DNA of 64,000 nt, taken from contig NZ_CP070977.1 of NCBI RefSeq assembly GCF_018417535.1, forward strand, positions 1,674,001 to 1,738,000, given 5' to 3'. A program made the position numbers and the translations under genes. Numbering within the stretch: position 1 is the stretch's first letter; every line of letters starts with the position of its first letter. Source of the stretch: Burkholderia pyrrocinia (GTDB taxonomy: Bacteria > Pseudomonadota > Gammaproteobacteria > Burkholderiales > Burkholderiaceae). Under the pieces are notes generated by a model that was not told the DNA's origin, made no database searches, and saw nothing but the letters and a program-made list of their open reading frames with translations. Positions 32,796 through 41,969 of the stretch are shown piece by piece.

Positions 32796-33644
32796 ATGCG
32801 TCCGTTACCGCCCGAGTTGCTGCGCAGTTTCGTCGCCGTCGCCCAGTCCGGCAGCTTCACCGCCGCGTCCGAGCGCGTGAGCCTGTCGCAGTCGACCGTC
32901 AGCCAGCACATCCGCCGCCTCGAGGAGTTGCTCGACCGGCCGCTCTTCGAGCGCGACACGCGCAACGTGCACCTGTCGCAGCACGGCGACGCGCTGTTCC
33001 GCTACGCGGTGCGCATCCTCGAACTGATGGACGAAGCCGTCACGTCGGTGTGCGGGCCGCCGCTGTCGGGCAAGGTGCGGCTCGCGATGTCGGAGGATTT
33101 CGCGTCGACGCACCTGACGTCCGCGCTCGCGAGCTTCGTACAGCGCAATCCGGATGTCGAGCTCGCGATTTCGACCGGGCTGTCGGGCGACCTGTTCGAC
33201 GCGCTCGACGAAGGCCGGCACGATCTCGTGTTCGCGAAGCGCATCGCGGGCAGCCGGCGCGGCCGCGTGATCCGCAGCGAGCCGCTGTACTGGTGCACCG
33301 GCCCCGATTCGCGGATCACCGGCCACGAGGCCGTGCTGCCGCTCGCACTGCATCCGGAGCCGAGCGTGTCACGGCGCCGCGTGCTCGAAACGCTCGACGC
33401 GATCGGCCGGCCTTACCGGATCGCGGTGGTGAGCAGCAGCATCGCGGTACTGCGCGCGGCCGCGAGCGCGGGGCTCGGCGTCAGCGCGTTCGCCGGCTAC
33501 GTGATTCCGGCCGGGCTCGCGCGGCTCGACGCGGGGCTGCCCGAGCTCGGCGAACTCGAATACGTGATCGACCGGCCGGCGGCCGCGTCGCGCTCGACGC
33601 TCGCGCTCGAAGCCACGCTGATCACGGCGGCGGCGGAGTTGTAA
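32796..33644 (+). CDS. mdcR: LysR-type regulator of malonate utilisation
   Basis: 282 residues: winged helix-turn-helix at about 3-62 (LLRSFVAVAQSGSFTAASERVSLSQSTVSQHIRRLEELL) and an effector-binding domain from about 88. Divergent from madL, so it most likely activates the operon in response to malonate, as MdcR does in relatives. The ATG at 32796 was chosen from the conserved N-terminus (MRPLPPELLRSF); no strong Shine-Dalgarno is present. Confidence 0.87.
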   Translation: MRPLPPELLRSFVAVAQSGSFTAASERVSLSQSTVSQHIRRLEELLDRPLFERDTRNVHLSQHGDALFRYAVRILELMDEAVTSVCGPPLSGKVRLAMSEDFASTHLTSALASFVQRNPDVELAISTGLSGDLFDALDEGRHDLVFAKRIAGSRRGRVIRSEPLYWCTGPDSRITGHEAVLPLALHPEPSVSRRRVLETLDAIGRPYRIAVVSSSIAVLRAAASAGLGVSAFAGYVIPAGLARLDAGLPELGELEYVIDRPAAASRSTLALEATLITAAAEL

Positions 33645-33819
33645 CAGCAACAGGCGCGACTGCGGGCGACACGCACGCGCCGCCGCGCCCGCAACTGACG
33701 GTTTTGCCCGGAACGCGTCATCGTCTGCGCAGCACCCGCTCGCGACAATGGGCCCCATCGGAACGCACGGCAAGTCGCCGCGCGCATCCGGTGTCCCGTC
33801 CCCTTGATCGGAGCGCACC

Positions 33820-34098
33820 ATGAACGTCTTGCGATTCACCGTCGCGACCACAGCCGCCGCCCTGCTGTCCCCCGCCTTTGCCCAGACCGGTGCCGCGGCG
33901 CCCGAACAGGGCCTGACACGCGCGGAAGTCATCGCCCAGCTCAAGCAGGCTTATCTCGACGGCGAACTGCCGACGAACGACGGCAACTACCCGCCGAGCG
34001 CCGCGACGCGCGCGCGCAACCGCGAACTCGTGCAGGCCGCGAGCCCCTCGTGGCTTGCCCAGACGCCGCAGGCACCGCAGACGGCAACGCAGCAGTAA
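33820..34098 (+). CDS. DUF4148 small secreted protein
   Basis: 92 residues with a signal peptide (MNVLRFTVATTAAALLSPAFAQ) and a short mature part of the DUF4148 type (GLTRAEVIAQLKQAYLDGELPTNDGNYPPS). These proteins are abundant in Burkholderia and their function is unknown. GGAG precedes the ATG. Convergent with the next gene 38 bp downstream. Confidence 0.85.
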   Translation: MNVLRFTVATTAAALLSPAFAQTGAAAPEQGLTRAEVIAQLKQAYLDGELPTNDGNYPPSAATRARNRELVQAASPSWLAQTPQAPQTATQQ

Positions 34099-34136
34099 CC
34101 GATCGCGGCCCGGCCGATCGCGGCGCTGCGACGCGG

Positions 34137-35054
34137 TCAGGGCAGAAAGCTGCGGCGCCGCGCGTCGATCAGCTCGACGAGCAGCCGGTCGCGCTCGGCC
34201 GCCAGTTCCTGCATCGAACGCTCGCCCTGGATCGCGCGCAGTTCGTCGTTCAGCTTGCGGTCGACGTCCGGATCGAACGAAGGCGTGCCAAGGTCGTCCC
34301 ACCAGCTCGTGATCGGCCCCGACAGGTGTTCGAGGAAGTGCGCGATCCCGCCCGCGCCGCCGCCGAGGTGATAGGTCAGGCACTGCCCCATCAGCCCCCA
34401 GCGCAGGCCCGGGCCCCATGCGACGGCCTTGTCCGCGTCGGCCACGCTCACGACGCCTTCGCCGACGAGGTGATACACCTCGCGAAACAGCGCGGCCGCG
34501 AGCCGGTTCGCGACGTGGCCGGTCATCTCCTTGTTGAGGACGATCGTCTGCTTGCCGAGCGCGTCGTAGAAATCCTTCACGCGCGCGATCACGTCCCGGC
34601 CGGTGGCGTCGCCGCCGACCAGTTCGACGAGCGGAATCAGGTGCGGCGGATTGAACGGATGCGCGATCAGGCAGCGCTCCGGATGCTTCGCGCACGCGGT
34701 CTGGATGTCGGACATCTTCAGGCCCGATGAACTCGACGCGATCGGCACGTGCGCGGGCAGCACGTCGTCCATCTGCCGGTACAGCGCGCGCTTCAGGTCG
34801 AGCCGTTCCGGGCCGTTCTCCTGCACGAAATCGACGCCGTCGAGCGCGCGCACGAGATCGGCGTCGAACGACAGCCGCGCGGAAAGTTCGGCGGCCCGGT
34901 CGCCGAGAAACGCGGCCAGCGCGTCGCGCAGCCGCGCGTCGGCTTGCGGCGCCGGATCGGTCGCGACGACGTCGAAGCCCTGCGCCAGATAGAAAGCTGC
35001 CCAGCTCGCGCCGATCACGCCGGCGCCGACGATCGCGATGCGTCGAATGTTCAT
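34137..35054 (-). CDS. 3-hydroxyacyl-CoA dehydrogenase family oxidoreductase (lambda-crystallin / carnitine dehydrogenase-like)
   Basis: 305 residues with an N-terminal Rossmann fold (IAIVGAGVIGASWAAFYLAQG, residues 6-26), a SSSSGLKMSDIQ and HPFNPPHLIPLVELVGG segment, and the catalytic-region His-Asn pair of the 3HCDH family. The lack of a hydratase domain and the overall length point to lambda-crystallin (L-gulonate dehydrogenase) or L-carnitine dehydrogenase relatives. The substrate is not determined; no helpful neighbours. Confidence 0.82.
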   Translation of the reverse strand: MNIRRIAIVGAGVIGASWAAFYLAQGFDVVATDPAPQADARLRDALAAFLGDRAAELSARLSFDADLVRALDGVDFVQENGPERLDLKRALYRQMDDVLPAHVPIASSSSGLKMSDIQTACAKHPERCLIAHPFNPPHLIPLVELVGGDATGRDVIARVKDFYDALGKQTIVLNKEMTGHVANRLAAALFREVYHLVGEGVVSVADADKAVAWGPGLRWGLMGQCLTYHLGGGAGGIAHFLEHLSGPITSWWDDLGTPSFDPDVDRKLNDELRAIQGERSMQELAAERDRLLVELIDARRRSFLP

Positions 35055-35145
35055 GGTTGTCCCGTGTCGTTGGTCTGCGGATGGATCGCGGCGATTGTCG
35101 CATCGAATCGCACGGGCACGCGTTGACGCAAGTTGCAGGTTCCCT

Positions 35146-35173
35146 CTTGAAATGCGCTGCGGCGGCCACTAAT
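35146..35173 (+). promoter_or_regulatory. Sigma-32-like heat-shock promoter of the hsp20 pair
   Basis: CTTGAAA (35146-35152) matches the sigma-32 -35 element; after 13 bp, CCACTAAT (35166-35173) resembles the -10 element CCCCATNT imperfectly. It lies 128 bp ahead of the first hsp20 gene. Confidence 0.5.
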
Positions 35174-35184
35174 TACGCGTTGCC

Positions 35185-35295
35185 GGGCAGTGCTCCATGC
35201 AACGCACTGCCCCCGTTTCGACCCAGTGGAGCCACCCGTCGCGCCCGCCGCAGGCGTCGCGCCGTCACGTCTCCCGCGTTCCCTGTTCCGGAGGA
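35185..35295 (+). promoter_or_regulatory. Structured 5' leader of the hsp20 genes, possible RNA thermometer
   Basis: A 9-bp perfect stem, GGGCAGTGC (35185-35193)/GCACTGCCC (35204-35212), begins the predicted leader. Near its end TCTCC (35270-35274) can pair with the ribosome-binding GGAGG (35290-35294). Sequestering the Shine-Dalgarno is how ROSE-type thermometers control hsp20 genes in other bacteria. The pairing is short, so this is a candidate only. Confidence 0.4.
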
Positions 35296-35300
35296 TCAAC

Positions 35301-35741
35301 ATGAGCGGTATCCATAACGGCCACGACCTGTTCGACGAATTCGCCCGCGTGCAGCGGCAGGTCGCGAACCTGTTCGGCGAACTCCCGTCCGGCATCCGCG
35401 CGGTACGGCCGGGCGCGTTTCCCGCGCTCAATGTCGGCGCCACGGACGATGCGATCGAGATCGTCGCATTCGCGCCCGGCATGGCCGCGGCCGACTTCGA
35501 CGTATCGATCGACAAGGACCTGCTGACGATCAGCGGCGAGCGCAAACCGGCACCGCGCGGCGAAGGCGACGACGTACGCACGTATGCGCAGGAGCGCTTT
35601 CACGGCACGTTCCGACGCGTCGTCGAACTGCCGCAGAATGCGGACGCCGACAACGTCAGCGCGCGTTACGAAAACGGCTGCCTGCTGATTCGCGTCGGCC
35701 GGCGCGAAACGTCGAAGCCGCGTGCGATCACCGTTCAGTAA
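35301..35741 (+). CDS. Hsp20 family small heat-shock protein (first of a pair)
   Basis: 146 residues with an alpha-crystallin domain (about 48-135; ALNVGATDDAIEIVAFAPGM, ERKPAPRGEGDD, FRRVVELPQNADADNVSARYENGCLLIRV read in order) and the G-x-L motif near the end. An ATP-independent holdase that keeps unfolded proteins soluble. GGAGG lies 6 nt ahead of the ATG. It is followed after 16 bp by a second hsp20 gene. Confidence 0.93.
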   Translation: MSGIHNGHDLFDEFARVQRQVANLFGELPSGIRAVRPGAFPALNVGATDDAIEIVAFAPGMAAADFDVSIDKDLLTISGERKPAPRGEGDDVRTYAQERFHGTFRRVVELPQNADADNVSARYENGCLLIRVGRRETSKPRAITVQ

Positions 35742-35757
35742 TATTCAGGATACCGAC

Positions 35758-36168
35758 ATGAATACGAACCCGACCGTGGCCGAACGCCACACCGCCACTG
35801 CTCACCCGGCCGCAGCCGACGCCGCGCGCCGGCCCGCGATCACGCCGGCCGTCGACATCGTCGAGAACCATCTCGGCGTCACGCTGCGGGCCGACCTGCC
35901 CGGCGTGCCGCGCGAGAACCTCGACGTGAGGGTGCACGACAACACGCTGACGATCGAAGCCGATACGCAGATCGACATCCCGGCCGATCTGCGCGTGCGG
36001 CACGCCGAAGTCCGCGCGCCGCGCTATGCGCGCACGTTCGTGCTGAGCCCCGATCTCGACACGTCGAGGATCGACGCGAACCTGCGCGACGGCGTGCTGA
36101 CGCTGACGATTCCGCGCCGCGAAGAAACGCGCCCGCGCCGCATCGACGTGACAGCCGGCAACGCGTAA
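35758..36168 (+). CDS. Hsp20 family small heat-shock protein (second of a pair)
   Basis: 136 residues with an alpha-crystallin domain at about 28-130 (PAVDIVENHLGVTLRADLPGV, ARTFVLSPDLDTSRIDANLRDGVLTLTIPRR). AGGA precedes the ATG at 35758. It is only distantly similar to the first Hsp20, so the two probably form mixed oligomers or divide tasks, as in IbpA/IbpB-type pairs. Co-transcribed with it. Confidence 0.93.
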   Translation: MNTNPTVAERHTATAHPAAADAARRPAITPAVDIVENHLGVTLRADLPGVPRENLDVRVHDNTLTIEADTQIDIPADLRVRHAEVRAPRYARTFVLSPDLDTSRIDANLRDGVLTLTIPRREETRPRRIDVTAGNA

Positions 36169-36228
36169 GCGTTGGCGCGCCGAGGCGCGACATGTTGCGA
36201 CGCGCATGCGTGGGCGCCGTATCCGGAT

Positions 36229-36528
36229 TCAATCGAAATCGAACAGGTCGAACATCGATTTGCGGCGGCGCTGGCCGTCGTGCCGGTGACGGTCGTCGTG
36301 CGAGCGATTGTCGCGCCCCCAGTTGTCGCGATCGCGCGGCGCGTGGGCGTCGCGCGAAACAGGCGGCTCGTCGCGCCGCGCCGGCGCATCGCCGCTCTCG
36401 CGTGCGATCAGCTTGTCGAGTTCGCCGCGATCGAGCCACACGCCGCGGCACGTCGGACAGTAGTCGATCTCGATCGACTGGCGCTCGGCCATCAGCAGGT
36501 CGGGCGTCTTGCAGACAGGACATTTCAT
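36229..36528 (-). CDS. Zinc-ribbon protein (zf-TFIIB family)
   Basis: 99 residues. The N-terminus MKCPVCKTPDLLMAERQSIE followed by IDYCPTCRGVWLDRGELDKLI gives two CxxC pairs, the zf-TFIIB signature. The rest (about 58-95) is a highly charged Arg/Asp/His-rich tail ending in MFDLFDFD. Function unknown; a nucleic-acid or protein-binding adaptor role is plausible. AAAGGAG precedes the ATG at 36528. It lies downstream of terC on the same strand. Confidence 0.83.
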   Translation of the reverse strand: MKCPVCKTPDLLMAERQSIEIDYCPTCRGVWLDRGELDKLIARESGDAPARRDEPPVSRDAHAPRDRDNWGRDNRSHDDRHRHDGQRRRKSMFDLFDFD

Positions 36529-36619
36529 CGCGTTTCTCCTTTCCGTGCGAATTCCTGACGAATTCCGTATGAAGGCGCGCGAGCCGGCCGTCGCAGCGGC
36601 CGGCATCGCACGCGGTGGC

Positions 36620-37375
36620 TCAGTGGCCTTCCACCCGTGCCGCGCGCTTCGCCTTCGCGCGCCGCGCCAGCATGTTCATGCCCTCGACGAAAGCCGAGAA
36701 CGCCATCGCCGCGTAGATGTAACCCTTCGGCACGTGCGAACCGAAGCCTTCGGCGATCAGCGTCATGCCGATCACGACCAGGAACGACAGCGCGAGCATC
36801 ACGATGGTCGGGTTGCGGTCGATGAAGCGTGCGAGCGGCTGCGCAGCGAACAGCATCACGGTCACGGCGACGATCACCGCGACGAACATGATCGGGATGT
36901 GTTCGGTCATGCCGATCGCGGTCACGATGCTGTCGATCGAGAACACGATGTCGAGCATCACGATCTGGCCGATCGCGGCCCACACCGTCAGGCCGGCCGC
37001 GCCGCCGGAGCCGCCCGAGCCGTCACCGTCGTGCGACACGTGGTGATGGATCTCGGTGGTCGCCTTCCATACGAGGAACAGGCCGCCCGACAGCAGGATC
37101 ATGTCGCGCCACGAGAACGCGTGGTCGAAGATCGTGAACACGGGTTCGGTGAGGCTCGCGATCCACGCGACGCTGCCGAGCAGCGCAAGGCGCATCACCA
37201 GTGCGAGCGCGATGCCGAGACGCTGCGTGCGCGCACGCTGCGCTTCGGGCAGCTTGTTGCTGAGGATCGAGATGAAGATCAGGTTGTCGATGCCGAGCAC
37301 GACTTCCATCACGACGAGCGTCAGGAGCGCAGCCCAGACGGCGGGGTCGACGGCAAGCGTCAGCAGGTAGTCCAT
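36620..37375 (-). CDS. TerC family integral membrane protein
   Basis: 251 residues with seven or eight membrane segments and the TerC motifs [20 protein letters not shown] near residue 25 and the second acidic motif [20 protein letters not shown] near residue 160. Members affect metal ion homeostasis, especially manganese, and tellurite resistance; which applies here is not known. A His/Gly-rich cytoplasmic loop ([16 protein letters not shown]) could bind metal. Divergent from an NhaR-like regulator 108 bp away. Confidence 0.9.
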   Translation of the reverse strand: MDYLLTLAVDPAVWAALLTLVVMEVVLGIDNLIFISILSNKLPEAQRARTQRLGIALALVMRLALLGSVAWIASLTEPVFTIFDHAFSWRDMILLSGGLFLVWKATTEIHHHVSHDGDGSGGSGGAAGLTVWAAIGQIVMLDIVFSIDSIVTAIGMTEHIPIMFVAVIVAVTVMLFAAQPLARFIDRNPTIVMLALSFLVVIGMTLIAEGFGSHVPKGYIYAAMAFSAFVEGMNMLARRAKAKRAARVEGH

Positions 37376-37483
37376 GAAATGGGCCGATACGAAAGTGGAA
37401 AGCCCGATGATATTCCGCCCCGGACTTCGGAAAAATCAGAGAGAATCTGACTTTAGGTTCGGTTTTCACGAAGTTTCGATCCG

Positions 37484-38377
37484 ATGCTCAATTTTCGACA
37501 TCTGTACTATTTCTGGGTCGTCGTGAAGGAAGGCGGCTTCGCGCGCGCGGCCGGGCGGCTCGACATGGCCGTGCAGACGATCAGCGCGCAGGTGCGCGAG
37601 CTCGAGAAATCGCTCGGGCACCAATTGTTGCGCCCGGTCGGGCGCGGCGTCGCGATGACCGACGCGGGCCAAGCCGCGTATGCGCGCGCCGAGGTCATCT
37701 TCGAGATGGGGCGGCTGATTCCCGACGAAGTGCGCGCGGCGGCCAGCCAGCCGACCGTGCGGCTCGCGGTCGGCCTCGCGGACGGCATCTCGAAGCTCGC
37801 CGCGCATGCGATCCTCGCGCCGGTCCTCGACACGCCCACGCTGCGGCTGCTGTGCCACGAGGGCGAGCACGATGCGCTGCTCGCGGAACTCGCGCTGCAT
37901 CATCTCGATCTCGTGCTGGCTGGCCAGGGCGCGCCGTCGGGGTCGAACCTGCGCGTGACGAGCGAGCGGCTCGTCGCATCGCCGGTCGACTGGTACGGGC
38001 CCGCGGCACTCGTCACGCCGGCCGCGCGGCAACGCTTTCCGCAATGCTTGGCCGACCTGCCCGTGCTGCTGCCGACCGCGCATTCGGCGCTGCGCGCGCG
38101 CCTCGACCGGTGGCTGGAAGGCGAACGGATCGTGCCGCGGGTAGCCGGGGAATTCGAGGACAGCGCGCTGATGGCCGTGTTCGCGGCGCGCGGCCTCGGC
38201 GTGTTCCCGCTGAGCGAGCTCGGCGCGAACGACGCGTCGCTGCTGGGCGGCCTCAGGCGGCTCGGGCGCGCGGGCGACGTGACCGAGGAGATCCACGCGA
38301 TCCGCTCGCGGCGCGGCGAACATCATCCGCTGACGTCGCAATTGCTGGCTTGCGCGCGGCCGTCGCCGGCCGGCTAG
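37484..38377 (+). CDS. NhaR-like LysR family regulator
   Basis: 297 residues. The N-terminus MLNFRHLYYFWVVVKEGGFARAAGRL...QTISAQVRELEKSLG and the effector domain resemble NhaR, the sodium-responsive LysR activator of nhaA in E. coli. Here the divergent neighbour is a TerC-type protein rather than an Na+/H+ antiporter, so it may control that gene instead. The effector is unknown. Confidence 0.85.
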   Translation: MLNFRHLYYFWVVVKEGGFARAAGRLDMAVQTISAQVRELEKSLGHQLLRPVGRGVAMTDAGQAAYARAEVIFEMGRLIPDEVRAAASQPTVRLAVGLADGISKLAAHAILAPVLDTPTLRLLCHEGEHDALLAELALHHLDLVLAGQGAPSGSNLRVTSERLVASPVDWYGPAALVTPAARQRFPQCLADLPVLLPTAHSALRARLDRWLEGERIVPRVAGEFEDSALMAVFAARGLGVFPLSELGANDASLLGGLRRLGRAGDVTEEIHAIRSRRGEHHPLTSQLLACARPSPAG

Positions 38378-38604
38378 CGCCGGTTCGCGATCGTGCTCGC
38401 CGGCAACGGCTCGCCGAAACCGTCATGGGCGGAAACAGCCCCTGAAGCGAACGCGACATCAAACGAAACTATAATGACGCCCCGGCCATCCGAGATTGCC
38501 ACGCGCCCGTTACCGGCCCCGCCCTTGCGCGACGGCCGCCATCCGGTTGCCGCGCGACGCGCGCAACCCGGCGCGGCATCTTGCCGAGCCTTCTGAAAGA
38601 CGCC

Positions 38605-39711
38605 ATGCACAACCGATTTCGCCTGTTTTCCGTTTCGTGCGCGCTCACGGCCGCGGCCGTGCTGGCGGCGTGCTCGTCGCCGCCCAAGCCGATCTACCAG
38701 CAGGAACAGTTCGACGCGACGAGCAGCCCGTATGCGCATACGTTCCACTCGAAATCCGACGCGGCCTGCGAGGCCGCGCGGCGCGCGCTGTTGAGCCAGG
38801 GTTATGTGGTGTCGTCGTCGCGCAACGACGCGGTCGACGGCAGCAAGAATTTCCAGCCGAACAACGACATGCACGTCGTGATCGAGTTTCACGTCGTGTG
38901 CGCGGATGCGAACGCGGACGGTTCGTCGAGCATCGCGTACGTGAACGCGGTGCAGGATCGCTACACGCTGAAGAAGTCGAATACGTCGGCCAGCGTCGGC
39001 CTCAGCGTGTTCGGTTCGCTGTCGCTGCCGATCGGGTCGAGCGACGATGCGCTCGTCAAGACCGCGAGCGAGACGATTCCCGCCGGCGTGTTCTACGAGC
39101 GCTTCTTCAATCTCGTCGACCATTTCCTGAAGATCGACCCGGCCCGCCGCGACCGCGCCACCGTCAAGGCCGCCGAGAAGGAAGCCGTCACGCCGCTGCC
39201 CGAACCCGCGCCGACGCCGCAGGGCGAACCGATGAAGATGACGACGCCGGTCGTGCCGACGCCGCCCGCGGCGCCGGTGCCGCTTTCGGTGCCGGGTGTC
39301 GCGCCCGGGTCGGGCGCGAACGCCGTGCCGGCCGCGGCGTCGGCCGTTGTCGCGCCGGCTGCGATGCGTGCTGCCGCGCCGGTGGCGGCGTCTGGTTCGG
39401 TGGCTGGTTCGGTGCATGCACCTGCGTCGGCTTCCGGTTTGGCGCCCGCACCGACTTCGGCTCCTGCACCAATGGCCCCGTCTACCCCCGCTTCCAGCCC
39501 GGCGGCATCGACGCCCGCCGTGTCGGCACCGGCCGCTGCAACGCCGGCATCGGCCGTGCCGGCGCCGGCGTCCGCAACATCCGCCCCCGCATCGGCATCC
39601 GCGCCGTCGAGCGGATCGCCTGCTTCGGCGGACAAAACGCCCGCCCCCGCCGCTGCGAACCCTGTCGCGTCATCCGCGCCGTCCGGCGCGAGCGCACCGG
39701 CCGCGAACTGA
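38605..39711 (+). CDS. DUF2242 lipoprotein with Ala/Pro/Ser-rich tail
   Basis: 368 residues. A lipoprotein signal ends in LAACSS (Cys24). The folded part, about 35-195, is DUF2242 (AHTFHSKSDAACEAARRALLSQGYVVSSSRNDAVDGSKNFQP read across the domain). From about residue 200 on it is an extended, low-complexity Ala/Pro/Ser/Val region with many AP and PA repeats, probably spanning periplasm or wall. Function unknown. The ATG at 38605 follows GAAAGAC. Confidence 0.82.
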   Translation: MHNRFRLFSVSCALTAAAVLAACSSPPKPIYQQEQFDATSSPYAHTFHSKSDAACEAARRALLSQGYVVSSSRNDAVDGSKNFQPNNDMHVVIEFHVVCADANADGSSSIAYVNAVQDRYTLKKSNTSASVGLSVFGSLSLPIGSSDDALVKTASETIPAGVFYERFFNLVDHFLKIDPARRDRATVKAAEKEAVTPLPEPAPTPQGEPMKMTTPVVPTPPAAPVPLSVPGVAPGSGANAVPAAASAVVAPAAMRAAAPVAASGSVAGSVHAPASASGLAPAPTSAPAPMAPSTPASSPAASTPAVSAPAAATPASAVPAPASATSAPASASAPSSGSPASADKTPAPAAANPVASSAPSGASAPAAN

Positions 39712-39746
39712 CCGGCCGTCCAACTGGCCGTCCAACCGGCCGGCCG
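39711..39746 (+). repeat. Tandem 12-bp repeat just after the DUF2242 lipoprotein gene
   Basis: ACCGGCCGTCCA, ACTGGCCGTCCA, ACCGGCCGGCCG: two and three-quarters copies of a 12-bp unit starting on the last base of the stop codon. Multiples of three suggest a past in-frame extension of the Ala/Pro-rich tail now lying beyond the stop. Confidence 0.45.
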
Positions 39747-39979
39747 TATCGTCGCGCCCGGCCGCATCCGGCGCAGCGCGACGATACGCCCCCTTCCCCT
39801 TCATCCCCCGCGGAGATTTCCGCGCGTCCGGCTGCCTGCCGGCTGCCTTTCCGCCATTGAGATAACGGGAACGTGACGTCGACGCTTCACTGCAAGCCAC
39901 GCGCAGCCGATGCCCGCGGTCGCCAAAATCGACGATCGTCCTTCCGTCAGCCGACCAACCCGCGTGCCGGCTCCCGCGC

Positions 39980-40900
39980 TTACCGCAACGTCGCGCGCAG
40001 CGTCTGCAGATACTCGACCGTCGCCGTCACGCCGCCGCAGACGATCACCGCGATGTCCGATGCCGCCGTCAGCACCGGCACCGGCCGCTCGAGCGCGGCC
40101 AGCGCAGCGCCGCATGCGGGCTCGACGACGATCCGATGCTCGTCGAGGAACCGCAGCGACGCGGCCACCGCGTCCGCATCGGACACGACGACGGGATGGA
40201 TCTCGTGCCGCGTCGCCCATTCGACCGCCGCGTCGCACGGCCGCTTCGCGCCGAGCGTCGTCGCGATGCTCGTGATCGCCGGCAATTCGACCGGGCGCCC
40301 CTGCGCGACCGAGCGCGCATAGCAGTCGGCGCCTTCCGTTTCAGCCGCGACGACCGGCACGTCATGCCAGCCGTTGCGCGCCAGCCCTTCGAGCACGCCG
40401 CACAGCAGCCCGCCGCCGCCGACCGCGAGCACGACCGCGTCGGGCTTCGGGCCGACGGCCGCCATCTCGTCGATCATCGTCGCGTGGCCCTGCCACAGCA
40501 CGCGGTCGTCGAACGGATGCACGAACGCGTCGTGCTCGCCGAGGGCCGACTGCGCGAACGCGTTCGCGTCGGCCCAGCTCGCGCCGTGCACGACCAGCTC
40601 CGCGCCCTCGACGCGGATCAGCTCGCGCGCGCGGGCCGACGCGCTTTCCGGCACGACGACGAGCACCGGCACGCCGAGTTCGCGGCCGCAGTACGCGACC
40701 GCGATGCCCGCGTTGCCACCGGACGACGACACGAACCGCCGCGCGCCGGCCGCGTGCCGCGCTTCGCAGACGGCGCCGATGCCGCGCAGCTTGAACGAGC
40801 CCGACGGCTGCAGCGCGTCGAGCTTCAGCCGGATGGTCCTGCCGAGCCGGCGGGACGCGATTTGCGAGCGGATATAAGGGGTCGGGATATGAAGCGGCAT
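39980..40900 (-). CDS. PLP-dependent serine/threonine dehydratase-like enzyme
   Basis: 306 residues from ATG 40900; a GTG at 40912 is an alternative. The fold type II PLP signature SGSFKLRG holds the Schiff-base Lys (about residue 37), SSSGGNAGIAVAYCGRELGVPV follows, and a glycine-rich AVGGGGLLCGVLEGL near 160 binds the phosphate. It lacks a C-terminal ACT-like domain, so resembles L-serine dehydratase or catabolic threonine dehydratase. The reaction is inferred; D-amino-acid or racemase activity cannot be excluded. Divergent from a LysR gene. Confidence 0.83.
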   Translation of the reverse strand: MPLHIPTPYIRSQIASRRLGRTIRLKLDALQPSGSFKLRGIGAVCEARHAAGARRFVSSSGGNAGIAVAYCGRELGVPVLVVVPESASARARELIRVEGAELVVHGASWADANAFAQSALGEHDAFVHPFDDRVLWQGHATMIDEMAAVGPKPDAVVLAVGGGGLLCGVLEGLARNGWHDVPVVAAETEGADCYARSVAQGRPVELPAITSIATTLGAKRPCDAAVEWATRHEIHPVVVSDADAVAASLRFLDEHRIVVEPACGAALAALERPVPVLTAASDIAVIVCGGVTATVEYLQTLRATLR

Positions 40901-41057
40901 GGGGCGGGACACGATCAGAACGGAGGGAACGCACGCGACTCACGAACGAGTGCGGCAACGACGGTCATCGTACGGCACGCGCGTCATGCTTTCCAATACC
41001 AATCAATGACGTTTGCTATGCTTCACAGGCATATCCACCCACCGGAACGGGCTCCGC

Positions 41058-41969
41058 ATGCGCCAGATCGAACTGCGTCACCTGCGTTACTTCGTAGCCG
41101 TCGCGCAAGCCGGCAGCGTGATGGCCGGCGCTCGCGCGGCCGGTATCGTCCAGCCCGCGCTGTCGCGGCAGATCCGCGAACTCGAGGACGCGATCGGCAC
41201 GCCGCTGCTGATCCGCCGCGCCACGGGCGTCACGCTCACGGCGGCCGGCGCGAGCTTCCTGCAGGATGCGACCGGCCTGCTCGCGACGCTGCAGGACAGC
41301 CGCGAACGCGCGTTGCGCAGCGCGGCCGGCCAGCTCGGCGAACTGCGGCTCGGCGCACTGCCGAACTGCCTGCCGCTGCCGGTCGTCGCGAACGTCCTCA
41401 AGGCGTTTCGCGATGCGTGCCCGGACGTGAAGCTGTCGATCGCGCCGATGCTGTCGGCCGAACAGGCGAGCGCGCTGGTGCGCGGCCAGCTCGACGCCGG
41501 GATCATGGCGTGGCGTCGCGACGAGGCGCCGCACCTGTCGGGCGTGCGGCTGCTGAGCGACCGCTTCGTGCTCGCGATGCCCGCGCCGCCGGGCGGACGC
41601 TTCAGCGCGCCGCGCACGCTGGCCGACGTCGCGAACGAGCCGTTCGTCTGGTTCGACGCGCACCGCTCCGCCGCGCACCACCGGTTCCTGATGGCGCAGT
41701 GCCAGCAGGCCGGCTTCACGCCGCGCATCGCGCAGGTCGGCAGCGACATCCCGACGCTGATCGGCCTCGTCGCGGCCGGGATGGGCTGTGCGTTCGTGCC
41801 GGAAAGCGCGTCGCCGACCTGCCCGCGCACGGTCCGGCTCGTCGCGCTCGACGAGCTCGCGAGCCGCTTCGACATCGAGTTCGTGTTCGACGGCGCGGCA
41901 GCGGTGCCGTCGCCCGTCGTCGCGCGGTTTCTCGCGGCCGTGCGCGAGGCGGCCGGCGAACCGGATTGA
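41058..41969 (+). CDS. LysR family regulator (divergent from the dehydratase gene)
   Basis: 303 residues with a winged helix-turn-helix (about 3-62; ELRHLRYFVAVAQAGSVMAGARAAGIVQPALSRQIRELE in parts) and an effector-binding domain. The ATG at 41058 is preferred to upstream codons because MRQIELRHLRYF is the common family start. The 157 bp between its start and the dehydratase start would contain both promoters. The effector is unknown; control of the dehydratase gene is inferred. Confidence 0.86.
   Translation: MRQIELRHLRYFVAVAQAGSVMAGARAAGIVQPALSRQIRELEDAIGTPLLIRRATGVTLTAAGASFLQDATGLLATLQDSRERALRSAAGQLGELRLGALPNCLPLPVVANVLKAFRDACPDVKLSIAPMLSAEQASALVRGQLDAGIMAWRRDEAPHLSGVRLLSDRFVLAMPAPPGGRFSAPRTLADVANEPFVWFDAHRSAAHHRFLMAQCQQAGFTPRIAQVGSDIPTLIGLVAAGMGCAFVPESASPTCPRTVRLVALDELASRFDIEFVFDGAAAVPSPVVARFLAAVREAAGEPD

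Noticed and set aside
33661..33693. Terminator after mdcR
   Set aside because: TGCGGGCG/CGCCCGCA pairs with a 17-nt loop and lacks a proper T tract, so it is not called.
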